A DNA stretch of 64,000 nt from NCBI GenBank assembly GCA_023381415.1, contig JAMCUN010000007.1, positions 17,093 to 81,092 of the forward strand, written 5' to 3'. Below the pieces are notes generated by a model. The model was given only the letters and a program-made list of their open reading frames with translations, did no database searches and had not been told where the DNA came from. Made by a program: the position numbers and the translations under genes. Shown here in pieces: positions 17,323 through 24,780 of this stretch; within the stretch, counting starts at the first letter, position 1, and each line of letters starts with the position of its first letter. Origin of the DNA: Thermoplasmatota archaeon. Its GTDB lineage: Archaea; Thermoplasmatota; Thermoplasmata; Thermoplasmatales; GCA-001856825.

Positions 17323-17807
17323 AAGTACAATTTCTCTATCTCCAGCACCTCGCCTGAATTTTTTGCCTTTGAGTAGTCATCCAGTGGATTCCTGTTTAGG
17401 TTCAGGAACTGAATCCCCCAAGAGAATTTTTGGAGGAGTTTCTCCGCAGTTTCTCTCTGTCCTAGGATGTAATAGGACGCAGCGATTGCCTCGACTGTCG
17501 AGAGCTTATACGGCTTTCCGTAATTCACCGGATTGGCCGCTAGCAAGAATGGCAAGGAACGTGTGGACTCTGGGGGAAAATGATAATTGCCGACGTTCTC
17601 CCAGGAAACATCTATCGCAACAAGATGTCTGTATGCTGAGTCTGCCGGAGAAAGCCTGATCATGGAGTCAGAGTAGAGGATGACGCTTCTAGAAGGGATC
17701 CTGCCGATGAAGGCTGCAAGTCCCAGTCTCCTGAGCTTCCTGGCTGAACACTTCTTCGGGTCGTCTTCGTTCTTGTAAAGGATCAGGGGCAGGGTATCCA
17801 CCATCAC
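17319..17807 (-). CDS. tsr3: 18S/16S rRNA aminocarboxypropyltransferase Tsr3 (DUF367)
   Basis: A 162-residue SPOUT-like enzyme that transfers the aminocarboxypropyl group of SAM to a hypermodified uridine in small-subunit rRNA. Characteristic blocks are KKCSARKLRRLGLA near the N-terminus, LSPAD, the strand AIDVSWE, the block RSLPFLLAANPVNYG, and a C-terminal FSWG..FL.LN. The length is normal. Its stop overlaps that of the convergent PP-loop gene by 4 bases. Confidence 0.92.
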   Translation of the reverse strand: MMVDTLPLILYKNEDDPKKCSARKLRRLGLAAFIGRIPSRSVILYSDSMIRLSPADSAYRHLVAIDVSWENVGNYHFPPESTRSLPFLLAANPVNYGKPYKLSTVEAIAASYYILGQRETAEKLLQKFSWGIQFLNLNRNPLDDYSKAKNSGEVLEIEKLYF

Positions 17808-17859
17808 GTTTGAAGTATGAATTAAGATAAATCTTTATTCGCATCCTCCATCATCACCC

Positions 17860-19122
17860 ATGTCCAGCTCTAGTATTTCTGGATTCTACAAGCTATCCGT
17901 AGAGGAGAGGAGGGATATTCTGAAAAAGATGGGGAACCTCAGTGAGGACGAGATGACCCTCTTGAGGAATATGGGTAGTCTGGGGGAATCCACAGCTGAC
18001 CACATGATAGAGAATGTAGTTTCAGTTATGGAGATCCCAGTGGGAATTGCAGTTAATTTCCTTGTCAACGATAGGGACTACCTTGTACCTATGGCTATTG
18101 AAGAACCAAGCGTGGTAGCTGCGGCATCAAATGCGGCAAGAATGGCCAGGGTAAAAGGGGGCTTCAGATCTGTTTCAACCGAACCCATTATGATCGGGCA
18201 GATTGAAATGACAGGGACTTCAGACCCATTCGGAGCGAAGTTCAGAATACTTGAAAAGAAGAAGGAGCTTTTGGATCTGGCAAATTCTCAGGACCCGGTG
18301 CTCCTGAAGGTTGGCGGAGGGGCAAAGGACATTGAAGTGAGGGTCATAGACGAGAAGGAACCTATGGTGGTTGTTCATCTTATAGTCGACGTGAGGGACG
18401 CAATGGGCGCAAACGCTGTCAACACAATGGCGGAATACCTGGCCCCGCACATAGCAGAAATAGCTAAGGGAAACGTTAGATTGAGGATATTAAGCAACCT
18501 GGCAACTTACAGAATGACAAGGTCGTATGCGGTGTTTGACAGGAAGACAATAGGAGGAGACGATGCAGTCAATGGTATTGTGGAAGCCTACAGGTTCGCA
18601 AGCATCGACCCGTACAGGGCGACCACGCACAACAAAGGGATAATGAACGGAATAGATGCCGTGTTGATTGCAACAGCAAATGACTGGAGAGCCATAGAAG
18701 CCGGGGCGCATGCGTACGCCGCAATGAACAAGTACACTTCCCTATCAAAGTGGGAGATAAATGACGAAGGGGATCTTGTCGGTTACATAGAGCTTCCACT
18801 GGCGGTTGGAATAGTTGGCGGAGCAACGGCTACACATCCGAAGGCGAAGCTCATGAGGAAGATCCTCGGAATTACGTCTGCAAAGGAGTTTGCAAACGTT
18901 CTTGCATCAGTAGGGCTGGCACAGAACTTCGGGGCAATAAGGGCCCTTGCAATGGAGGGGATTCAGAAAGGCCACATGGAACTGCACGCAAGGAATGTTG
19001 CAGTGTCAGCAGGTGCGAAAGGGGAAGAGATTGATAAATTGGCAGAAATGATGGTCAGGGAGAGGAAAATCAGGGTGGATGTGGCAGGGGAGATGCTTAA
19101 GAAGTTGAGAGGCACTAACTAG
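17860..19122 (+). CDS. mvaA: Hydroxymethylglutaryl-CoA reductase, class II
   Basis: A 420-residue enzyme reducing HMG-CoA to mevalonate, the committed step towards isoprenoid ether lipids. Class II features are the N-terminal GFYKLSVEERR, PVGIAVNF, catalytic Glu in IEEPSVVAAAS, Lys in THNKGIMNG, Asp in ANDWRA and the C-terminal His in GHMELHARN. Class II (Pseudomonas mevalonii-like) reductases are the form found in Thermoplasmatales, acting in the biosynthetic direction. A TATA-like box (GATAAATC) lies about 30 bases before the ATG. The 3' end overlaps the next gene by 4 bases. Confidence 0.93.
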   Translation: MSSSSISGFYKLSVEERRDILKKMGNLSEDEMTLLRNMGSLGESTADHMIENVVSVMEIPVGIAVNFLVNDRDYLVPMAIEEPSVVAAASNAARMARVKGGFRSVSTEPIMIGQIEMTGTSDPFGAKFRILEKKKELLDLANSQDPVLLKVGGGAKDIEVRVIDEKEPMVVVHLIVDVRDAMGANAVNTMAEYLAPHIAEIAKGNVRLRILSNLATYRMTRSYAVFDRKTIGGDDAVNGIVEAYRFASIDPYRATTHNKGIMNGIDAVLIATANDWRAIEAGAHAYAAMNKYTSLSKWEINDEGDLVGYIELPLAVGIVGGATATHPKAKLMRKILGITSAKEFANVLASVGLAQNFGAIRALAMEGIQKGHMELHARNVAVSAGAKGEEIDKLAEMMVRERKIRVDVAGEMLKKLRGTN

Positions 19123-19643
19123 GTACTGGAGCTGAAGGAATTCCCATCATTTTCATCCCAGACATTCCTTTCGGATTCTACATAGATCCCATCCTTTGAG
19201 TCGCCCCTGAACCTAGACGTGACGTTCCAGTACCTGTCCCATATCAGGAGGATGAAATGCTGACTGTCCACCTTCCTGTTTTCCGGATCTCCTCTTATCT
19301 TATTTAGAAAGGCAGTGTCCTCGATGGAGTCATCCGCTATCGTGTCAACGTACTTTTCCATCATAGCCCTCAAGGCTATCCTGCCAAATACCGGGTATTT
19401 CTTCAGAAGTTCAAGTTCCTGAGGTGTCTGGTCGACTATCTCATTCAGGTAAACCTTCCCACCCTCTATCCTCAGTGTCCCAACTTCCCTGTCAGATATG
19501 ACTATGTTGACCAATCCATCCTTCTTTTCAGATTCTATTTTGCTCAATAATTCTGCAAACGACTCGTTTTCATACGGTACTTTCATTGAACTTGATATTC
19601 CCCTGTACACTACCTTACGTTCCTCATCTTCAGATCTTTCCAT
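19119..19643 (-). CDS. Hypothetical protein with a PATAN/DUF4388-like N-terminal segment
   Basis: A 174-residue protein. Residues 29-68 (FAELLSKIESEKKDG, then VNIVISDREVGTLRIEGGKV) show the tG-x-x-x-i-x-x-g-G-x-i pattern of DUF4388/PATAN regulatory domains. The C-terminal half contains an aromatic run (FILLIWDRYWNVTSRFRG) without known motifs. It is convergent with the reductase gene. Function is unknown. Confidence 0.6.
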   Translation of the reverse strand: MERSEDEERKVVYRGISSSMKVPYENESFAELLSKIESEKKDGLVNIVISDREVGTLRIEGGKVYLNEIVDQTPQELELLKKYPVFGRIALRAMMEKYVDTIADDSIEDTAFLNKIRGDPENRKVDSQHFILLIWDRYWNVTSRFRGDSKDGIYVESERNVWDENDGNSFSSST

Positions 19644-19747
19644 TACTCTAAAGGAAACAGAATCAATAGATAAACATTAATGCAGCAAATGGAGCTAAAT
19701 ATTCAACAGAAAATGTTAATATAGAGCATTTATCACGTTTGATTGTG

Positions 19748-19918
19748 ATGCAGAAACTAGGAGAGGTCGATGTATATCACGACGGGGAGACATTTAGGGT
19801 AGTCATCTCATATTCGAACGGTGATGAGCTTGTACTGGAAGGTGAGGATCTAGAAGAGATTCTAGATCAACTGGCTACAGAAATGTCCGACAAGTATGGT
19901 AAGATACAGCGGGGATAG
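19748..19918 (+). CDS. Small acidic protein, 56 aa, ending inside tRNA-Ser
   Basis: ATG 19748 opens a 57-codon frame to TAG 19918 (MQKLGEVDVYHDGETFRV...EEILDQLATEMSDKYGK). A TATA box TTAATATA at 19714-19721 lies about 30 bases upstream, as for other leaderless genes here. The codon pattern and balanced strand-helix composition look like a real protein. The last 10 bases overlap the start of tRNA-Ser on the same strand. Not recognised. Confidence 0.65.
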   Translation: MQKLGEVDVYHDGETFRVVISYSNGDELVLEGEDLEEILDQLATEMSDKYGKIQRG

Positions 19919-19989
19919 CCGAGCGGTAAGGCGACGGCCTGCTAAGCCGTTTCCCTTTGGGAGCGGGGGTTCGATTCCCCCTCCCCGCG
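19909..19989 (+). tRNA. tRNA-Ser (GCT)
   Basis: The acceptor GCGGGGA/TCCCCGC, anticodon stem ACGGC/GCCGT with loop CTGCTAA (anticodon GCT), a long variable arm (TTTCCCTTTGGGAGC), T-arm GGTTCGATTC and discriminator G are visible. Class II tRNA of 81 bases without intron or encoded CCA. Confidence 0.95.
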
Positions 19990-20289
19990 TTCAATTCGGT
20001 TCGATTATTTCTTGTTCTCATGTTGTCTCACCCTGATTTTCAATACTTTCTTGAAGGACGGCGGAAGCAATCTGGTACTGCTCAGTGCTTCAACTTCCTT
20101 AGACCGTACTACATACGAAATGGTGGACTTCGACCTCCTAAGCTTTATTCGATTCTATATCGTTGAGTTGGTCTGAGTAGTTACGACATTTTGGTATGTT
20201 CCAGGCGTGCGTTTAGAACTCAGAATCTATGTAAAAGTTGATTGCAATTTCCCTTAGGATAGCTCTACTCCCGCACTTCAAAAAGACTT
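19990..20289. other. Intergenic, no gene recognised
   Basis: No supported ORF. The first bases after tRNA-Ser repeat GGTTCGATT (about 19998-20006) from the T-arm, which is too short to call an attachment site. The stretch leads into a transposase remnant. Confidence 0.4.
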
Positions 20290-20642
20290 AAAGAAACTTC
20301 GAGTATCTCTCCAAGAGGGGAGTTGAGGCTGTGATTCCCACCATGAGCAACTCCAGATCCCTGTCGAGTGGAGGTTCTTCAGCGAGGGGGAGGATGGTCA
20401 GGAGGATAATGGAAATTGGTCTGGAGGAATGGAAGAGGGAAGTGGATTATGGCAAGAGGTGGAGGGTGGAGATATTCTTTTCCGCTCTGAAGCGCACTGT
20501 GGGAGAGGTGATCACGGCCAACAAACTCCTCTACCAGATACAGGAGGCAATCATGAAGATATATGCATATTTCCTGATGAGAAAGAACACGGTGGTGAAC
20601 TTAATGGTTGTTGTCCACATTTGTTCTTCCAGCTACTGCTAG
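20290..20642 (+). pseudogene. DDE transposase C-terminal remnant (IS5/IS4-like)
   Basis: The frame reads FEYLSKRGVEAVIPTMSNSR, then WKREVDYGKRWRVEIFFSAL, then KRTVGEVITANKL and a helical end. The block Y-G-x-R-W-x-V-E-x-x-F-S-A-L-K-R is the typical C-terminal DDE transposase motif holding the catalytic Glu. No N-terminal part or start is present and an in-frame stop lies just upstream, so this is a broken insertion sequence. Terminal inverted repeats were not found by eye. Confidence 0.7.
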
Positions 20643-21229
20643 AACATAATTATAGGGAATGTAACAGTGGTCACATAACTGCTGCTCTGTTCATGATAAA
20701 CCCATAGAGTTGGAGTGAGGGAGATTGCAACGTTGAAAGTTCCAGTGTAGTTTCCGGGGACGTATTCACCATCGTGGAATGAATTTGGAGGGATCGGGTA
20801 CGTAAAATTATACACAGCTACTATCACACTATTCTGATGATATTGCGATAAATGAAAGTTAATAATAGGGAGCTGGAAAGGTGACGATGAGTTCTCGATA
20901 TATCCCGAGATCGCTACGACTCTAAGTCCAAGAGAGAATGGGTCCATGTTTTTGCTCTCACTTATCACGTTAATGTAGAAAAGGTAGGTATACGTAAGAC
21001 CTGTATCGACTACACCTATCCTAAAATTCTTAACCGTTTGTGTGTCACTGTAGATTATCACAGAGGACTTGACACCTGCAACAGTCTCGTTAATGTATGC
21101 AGGCGAATATAGTTCGGAGGTTGGATGCGAGATCCCGGGCACGTACGGAACACTGGAATAACTATAATAAGTGAAAATCAAGAAAAGGGAAACAGCAATA
21201 GTTGCTATGAGTATTATGGCTCTTTTCAT
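20639..21229 (-). CDS. Secreted or membrane-anchored surface protein
   Basis: A 196-residue protein with an N-terminal signal anchor (MKRAIILIATIAVSLFLIF) and a long beta-rich extracellular part containing many Asn-x-Ser/Thr sites (for example YINETV, ENSSS, YNFTYP, GNYTGT). Not recognised; likely a cell-surface glycoprotein of a wall-less archaeon (inference). It is convergent with the transposase remnant and ends inside it by 4 bases. Confidence 0.6.
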   Translation of the reverse strand: MKRAIILIATIAVSLFLIFTYYSYSSVPYVPGISHPTSELYSPAYINETVAGVKSSVIIYSDTQTVKNFRIGVVDTGLTYTYLFYINVISESKNMDPFSLGLRVVAISGYIENSSSPFQLPIINFHLSQYHQNSVIVAVYNFTYPIPPNSFHDGEYVPGNYTGTFNVAISLTPTLWVYHEQSSSYVTTVTFPIIMF

Positions 21230-21545
21230 CTCTCTTTACCACACCTCAATACTGTGCCAGATATATGGGTTCCGTTACTTACCATGACGACATCCCACGC
21301 AGCTGCGTATTTTAGATTTCCAAATTCAGGGGTTACATTTGGACCGCTGAAAATTAATGAGACGATCCTTAACTAAAATAGCTTATACAGATCGTAGCCA
21401 CTTTCAAATTGTGTTCATCTTAAAGGTATTCTGTATGTGTTTTCACATCTCCAACGGTGGTCCATTGAAAGTTCGGACCATTCTTATTCTTAGAGTGTGA
21501 CTGTGCAATTCAGATTTTCAAATGAATGTTACTCAACAACCTTGA
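21230..21545. other. Intergenic AT-rich stretch, nothing recognised
   Basis: No ORF with supporting motif or start signal. It holds the promoter side of the surface-protein gene and the region downstream of the VapC pseudogene. Confidence 0.4.
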
Positions 21546-21887
21546 TCAATTTGCTTTTAGCCCTCTAAAAGCCTTATCCAGTGTTATAAGAACTTCGTCA
21601 TTGGCAACAGATACCCCAGAAATTAAGAGATCGTTAACACTAATCGTATTTCCATTTAGTGCTCAGTATGTTCTGGCAGATGTAATTGTTGACGGGTTAT
21701 TCTATTGATATATTCACAAGTTCTTGACTCCATCACCTAGTCTTTCTATATTTTTGTATTTCAGTAACCCATATTCATTGACAAAAGTACTCGACAACTA
21801 GTCATCATTTAAGTCATTAACCATTTCCACGATCTTTTGCTTACCTATTAAGTGATATTTGATGATGTTGGTATCAAGTAACGCCAT
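21546..21887 (-). pseudogene. VapC-type PIN-domain toxin with four in-frame stops
   Basis: One continuous 114-codon frame on the reverse strand begins MALLDTNIIKYHLIG and ends VNDLLISGVSVANDEVLI, then a TLDKAFRGL block, but contains TAG, TGA, TAG and TGA codons inside. The four PIN acidic positions can still be seen: Asp in LLDTN, Glu in VNEYG, Asp in SVNDL and Asp in TLDKAF. PIN toxins are RNases paired with an antitoxin. The ATG follows the upstream gene's TAG directly. No frameshift is needed, so decay has been by point mutation. Confidence 0.7.
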
Positions 21888-22181
21888 CTAATCAAGACCC
21901 TTCCACGTTTGCCAGTCTGTCCTATTAAATCTGACTCTTGAATTTCTCCAGTTCTTCGAAGTCTGAGCTAAACTCACTGTATAACTTTTAAAATTTCCAG
22001 TCCCTTTGGAATCCTTTACAATTTTAAGCACTGCATCCAAAGGTGACATGTTTTCGCCCTCTATTTTAACTAATGCGTTATATGCTGAATTGAAAGCTTG
22101 GCTGGTTCTGTCTATACCTACAGTATGCGTATCTATACCTTGATGTTCGGACTTATAGAGATGGAAATGAAGATCATTCAA
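21888..22181 (-). CDS. Possible antitoxin partner of the VapC pseudogene
   Basis: A 97-residue frame from TTG 22181, immediately followed (TAG-ATG) by the PIN pseudogene, which is the usual antitoxin-toxin order. It does not show an obvious AbrB, RHH or Phd motif. Ser/Thr/Asn-rich C-terminal end. A TATA-like CTATAAAG lies next to the TTG, so a later start (such as Met45) is possible. It may be a real antitoxin of an unrecognised type or a remnant. Confidence 0.4.
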   Translation of the reverse strand: MNDLHFHLYKSEHQGIDTHTVGIDRTSQAFNSAYNALVKIEGENMSPLDAVLKIVKDSKGTGNFKSYTVSLAQTSKNWRNSRVRFNRTDWQTWKGLD

Positions 22182-22267
22182 ACTTTATAGAAAAATGAAA
22201 GAAAAAAATAGAGCGCGCCTTGTTCAAGATTTCATCAGGCCTCTTATGAGGTCAAGATGTGCGTCTT

Positions 22268-22528
22268 TCAAAGAACCCTGCTGACTTCCGTTACTGTGTG
22301 TATTGTCGGGGGGTTAACCTTGGCGAGTAGCTCGGAGAGTGAGGATGAACTAGGGGCTTCCCAGTTGCATATTGCCTTGTTTCTTCCCTTAAGCAGCTGA
22401 ACTCCCTTCAATGCAAATCCTGGAGGTAACGTTCCCTTCTTCTGCATCTCTATTATTCCACCGACTACCTTCATCACATTTTCTCCGTCTTCTTTCTTCC
22501 ACTCATGTTCAATTATTACTTCAACCAT
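22268..22528 (-). CDS. Small ferredoxin-like-fold protein (DUF4242/DUF3303-like)
   Basis: About 86 residues from ATG 22528 (MVEVIIEHEWKKEDG), with a C-terminal block WEAPS..SLSELLAKVNPPT typical of small dimeric alpha/beta proteins of unknown function, sometimes annotated as DUF4242 or DUF3303. The frame continues upstream to 22621, but a TATA-like CAATTATATTA near 22565 favours the later ATG. It is transcribed divergently from the Bat-type regulator, which may control it. Confidence 0.6.
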   Translation of the reverse strand: MVEVIIEHEWKKEDGENVMKVVGGIIEMQKKGTLPPGFALKGVQLLKGRNKAICNWEAPSSSSLSELLAKVNPPTIHTVTEVSRVL

Positions 22529-22587
22529 TTTTATCAACACTACATTCATGAAAAGGTAATATAATTGATACCGTTCCAGACCGGTAT

Positions 22588-23280
22588 ATGGATGAAATTG
22601 AGATAGAATTGACAAACTCAACTCCTTTTACCCTTCTGTCTAAGGACTTTCCGGACCTGACAATCTTCAGATGGTGCAGTTCAGAAGTAGATTATGTTGA
22701 AATGTACGGACCGAAGGAGAGGGTTGATAGAGCATCGCGGAAGTTGAAGCAGATTACAAAAGAGATCCACAGCTTCGTCGTGATTTCTAATTCTCAGGAA
22801 AATCAATCGTCAACAGCAATATCATGTAGATGCAACATTCATAATTCCACAATCAGACTTGCTGAATCTACCAACCTGCTCTGGGAAGCGCCGGCGGTAT
22901 ACAAAGAAGGGAAAGAGAGGTTAAGGTTGGTTTCATTTTCCGACAGGGAACTTAGATCGTTCTTTGACAAAGCGTCAGCCTATGGTGAAGTGAATGTAAT
23001 CAAGAAGAAGAGAATAGAACCAGGATCATTGAGGGATGTATATAACATTTCATTGAAGCAGCTATTTGGATCCTTATCAAACAAACAAGCGAAATATCTG
23101 AGCGAAGCAATAAGTAGAGGGTTCTTCGATTCTCCAAAGAAAGTGAAACTTGAAGAACTTGCCAGGACACAACGGATCAAGAAATCTACTATGCAGGAGC
23201 ATGTGAACAAAGCTAAGCTAAAACTTGCTACGTCTATTGAACCATATCTCAGTCTGTATATTCTATCGCTTAAAGAATAG
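22588..23280 (+). CDS. Bacterio-opsin-activator-type HTH regulator
   Basis: A 230-residue protein with a C-terminal HTH_10 domain (about 172-225: LSNKQAKYLSEAISRGFFD, then KVKLEELARTQRIKKSTMQE), the hallmark of archaeal Bat-like activators. The N-terminal 150 residues form an alpha/beta sensor-like region without PAS or GAF motifs that I can name. Divergent promoter with the small DUF4242-like gene, about 60 bases apart, suggests local regulation. Confidence 0.8.
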   Translation: MDEIEIELTNSTPFTLLSKDFPDLTIFRWCSSEVDYVEMYGPKERVDRASRKLKQITKEIHSFVVISNSQENQSSTAISCRCNIHNSTIRLAESTNLLWEAPAVYKEGKERLRLVSFSDRELRSFFDKASAYGEVNVIKKKRIEPGSLRDVYNISLKQLFGSLSNKQAKYLSEAISRGFFDSPKKVKLEELARTQRIKKSTMQEHVNKAKLKLATSIEPYLSLYILSLKE

Positions 23281-23539
23281 GAAGCGATTAATTCAAACCG
23301 TAAGAGGAATATATCCCCCCTCCGCTTAACTGATTCAATTGTCCTGGTCAAATTCTAATTGGGCCTTCTATTCAATCGAAATGCCACAGTTACGGATAGC
23401 ATTTCAAGTTAAAATTGAATGAGAGTGTAACACAGTTCGCAAAAGTGATCGCAGTAATTTCGGTTATTCTTCCATTTCTTGAAAATGAACTGAGAGGAAG
23501 GGCACAAAACTAAAGTATGATTAAATCTATATCTTCAGG
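23281..23539. other. Intergenic with imperfect inverted repeat
   Basis: No gene recognised. An imperfect inverted repeat (ATTCAAT...GAAATGC with GCATTTC...ATTGAAT) spans about 23371-23422, and a TATA-like TTAAATCTATAT precedes the next small gene. Confidence 0.35.
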
Positions 23540-23629
23540 ATGCCATCAAAAAAATCTGCGAAGAAGGAACCTAAGAAAAAGGTTGAAAAGAAGAAGGGCA
23601 GTGTAAAGAAGTCAAGCAAGAAGAAGTGA
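23540..23629 (+). CDS. Lysine-rich 29-residue protein
   Basis: ATG 23540 opens a 30-codon frame (MPSKKSAKKEPKKKVEKKKG, then SVKKSSKKK and TGA). About half of all residues are lysine, with Ser and a few Glu and Pro; there are no hydrophobic core residues. TTAAATCTATAT lies about 15-20 bases upstream and a stem-loop with a T-run follows 40 bases downstream, so a discrete small transcript is likely. It resembles a histone- or chromatin-protein tail and could bind nucleic acid (inference). Confidence 0.55.
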   Translation: MPSKKSAKKEPKKKVEKKKGSVKKSSKKK

Positions 23630-23669
23630 ATGAAGAAAATAGCAGAAGCTTGCAGAATTTATCTATCAG

Positions 23670-23695
23670 GGTTCCCAAGGGGAACCTCCTTTTAT
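23670..23695 (+). terminator. Stem-loop with T-rich tail
   Basis: GGTTCCC (23670-23676) pairs exactly with GGGAACC (23680-23686) around a 3-base loop, followed by TCCTTTTATT. It probably ends the transcript of the lysine-rich protein. Confidence 0.55.
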
Positions 23696-23851
23696 TAGTT
23701 GCCTGATTGCGACAAGATAAGTATCGTTCTCTCCACATTAGTACCAAAAGCCCAAAGAATGAACATTAAAGCAATAATTTTCAGTTTTCAATTGAATTCG
23801 CATAATTGGTCATATCAGAAAAAACAAATAATCCGAACAAAATAGCTATCG

Positions 23852-24361
23852 ATGGCTAGTCTCAGCGAAATGATTGAACAGAAATTTTCTAAATTTCATT
23901 CCCAGAAATTGGTGGTCCTCAAAATTCTCGAGTATGGGCTGAGGGTTGAAGGTGGTAGAGTTCTGTGCAATGATGTGGAAATAGAACTGCGATCTATTGC
24001 CAGGGAATGTAAAGTCGATGCAAGGGCTGTAAAAGCAGCTATCAACAATATAGAGCAAGACAAGAAGTTGTCCAATATATTCAAGAACATGAAGTCGACT
24101 ATCCACCTGGGCAGGGTCGCTCCTTTCCTTGGGATGGGAGAGATTGTCATAGAACCGTACGATGCCAGAGATTATGGAATAATCTACCAGACGGTGGAGG
24201 TCCTATGGAAGCATAAAGTAAGCATTAGGCAAGCAATAGGGGACGATCCGGAATTTGTAGAAGACCCTAAACTGTACATCATCACCGATTCACCGATTCC
24301 CGCTTCAATAATACCTGAGCTTAAAAAGTCAAGCAAGATAAAGGGAGTGACGATTTACTGA
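23852..24361 (+). CDS. Amino-acid metabolism regulator with HTH and ACT domain
   Basis: A 169-residue protein conserved in archaea. The N-terminal part is a winged helix (about 15-75: EYGLRVEGGRVLCNDVEIEL, then SIARECKVDARAVKAAI). The C-terminal part is an ACT domain (VAPFLGMGEIVIEPYDARD, and VSIRQAIGDDPEFVEDPKLY, ending GVTIY). ACT domains bind amino acids, so this probably senses one and controls its metabolism; the ligand is unknown. Its nearest downstream gene is the APC permease, a possible target. Confidence 0.85.
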   Translation: MASLSEMIEQKFSKFHSQKLVVLKILEYGLRVEGGRVLCNDVEIELRSIARECKVDARAVKAAINNIEQDKKLSNIFKNMKSTIHLGRVAPFLGMGEIVIEPYDARDYGIIYQTVEVLWKHKVSIRQAIGDDPEFVEDPKLYIITDSPIPASIIPELKKSSKIKGVTIY

Positions 24362-24681
24362 CTAAACACTTTGAACCTACAAACCATATATCACGCATCA
24401 GATAGCATCTTAGCGGACGAATTTTCTAAATCATCTCTTGAATTTGTTTTAAGGATTAACTTCATTTTCACCAAATCTGCTCCCAAAAAATACACAATTG
24501 AGGTTAGCCTCACCGTTTCAAAAACGCATCTTTCTATAATGGTAATAACAGCTGTTCCAGCAGCACGTATCCTCTGATCTCACCTGAATTTTGTTGCATC
24601 TTCTGAATTCCCTGGTTGAATTTCCTTTGTATATTCGCTGGATAAGGTTAATATAGTACTATCATCTACCGTAAAGTACAT
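24362..24681. other. Intergenic, promoter of the permease unit
   Basis: A 68-codon frame from TTG 24371 has no supporting signal and was not accepted. Near the end, TTAATATAG (about 24649-24656) is a good TATA box, overlapped by a 10-base palindrome ATAGTACTAT at 24653-24662. Confidence 0.45.
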
Positions 24682-24780
24682 ATGACAACTGTAATGCTAA
24701 AATTGCTACAATATTGTTACAGCCGAAGCATAAGTAGCGATGAAGCCCAGAAGGTGGGAGGATTGGAGATCATCACATGA
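24682..24780 (+). CDS. 32-residue leader protein coupled to the APC permease
   Basis: ATG 24682 lies about 28 bases after the TATA box TTAATATAG, as expected for a leaderless start. The frame (MTTVMLKLLQYCYSRSISSD...GLEIIT) ends in TGA overlapping the permease ATG as ATGA (24777-24780). The permease itself has no promoter at the right distance, so it would be translated by coupling to this small ORF. The peptide is not recognised. Confidence 0.5.
   Translation: MTTVMLKLLQYCYSRSISSDEAQKVGGLEIIT

Noticed and set aside
19998..20006. Repeat of the tRNA-Ser T-arm sequence as a possible attachment site
   Set aside because: Only nine bases match and no integrase gene is nearby.
23371..23422. Imperfect inverted repeat as a miniature transposable element
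   Set aside because: No target-site duplication or second copy was seen in the window.
24371..24577. 68-codon frame starting at a TTG
   Set aside because: No promoter, ribosome site or motif, and it follows the ACT-regulator stop in a compositionally simple region.
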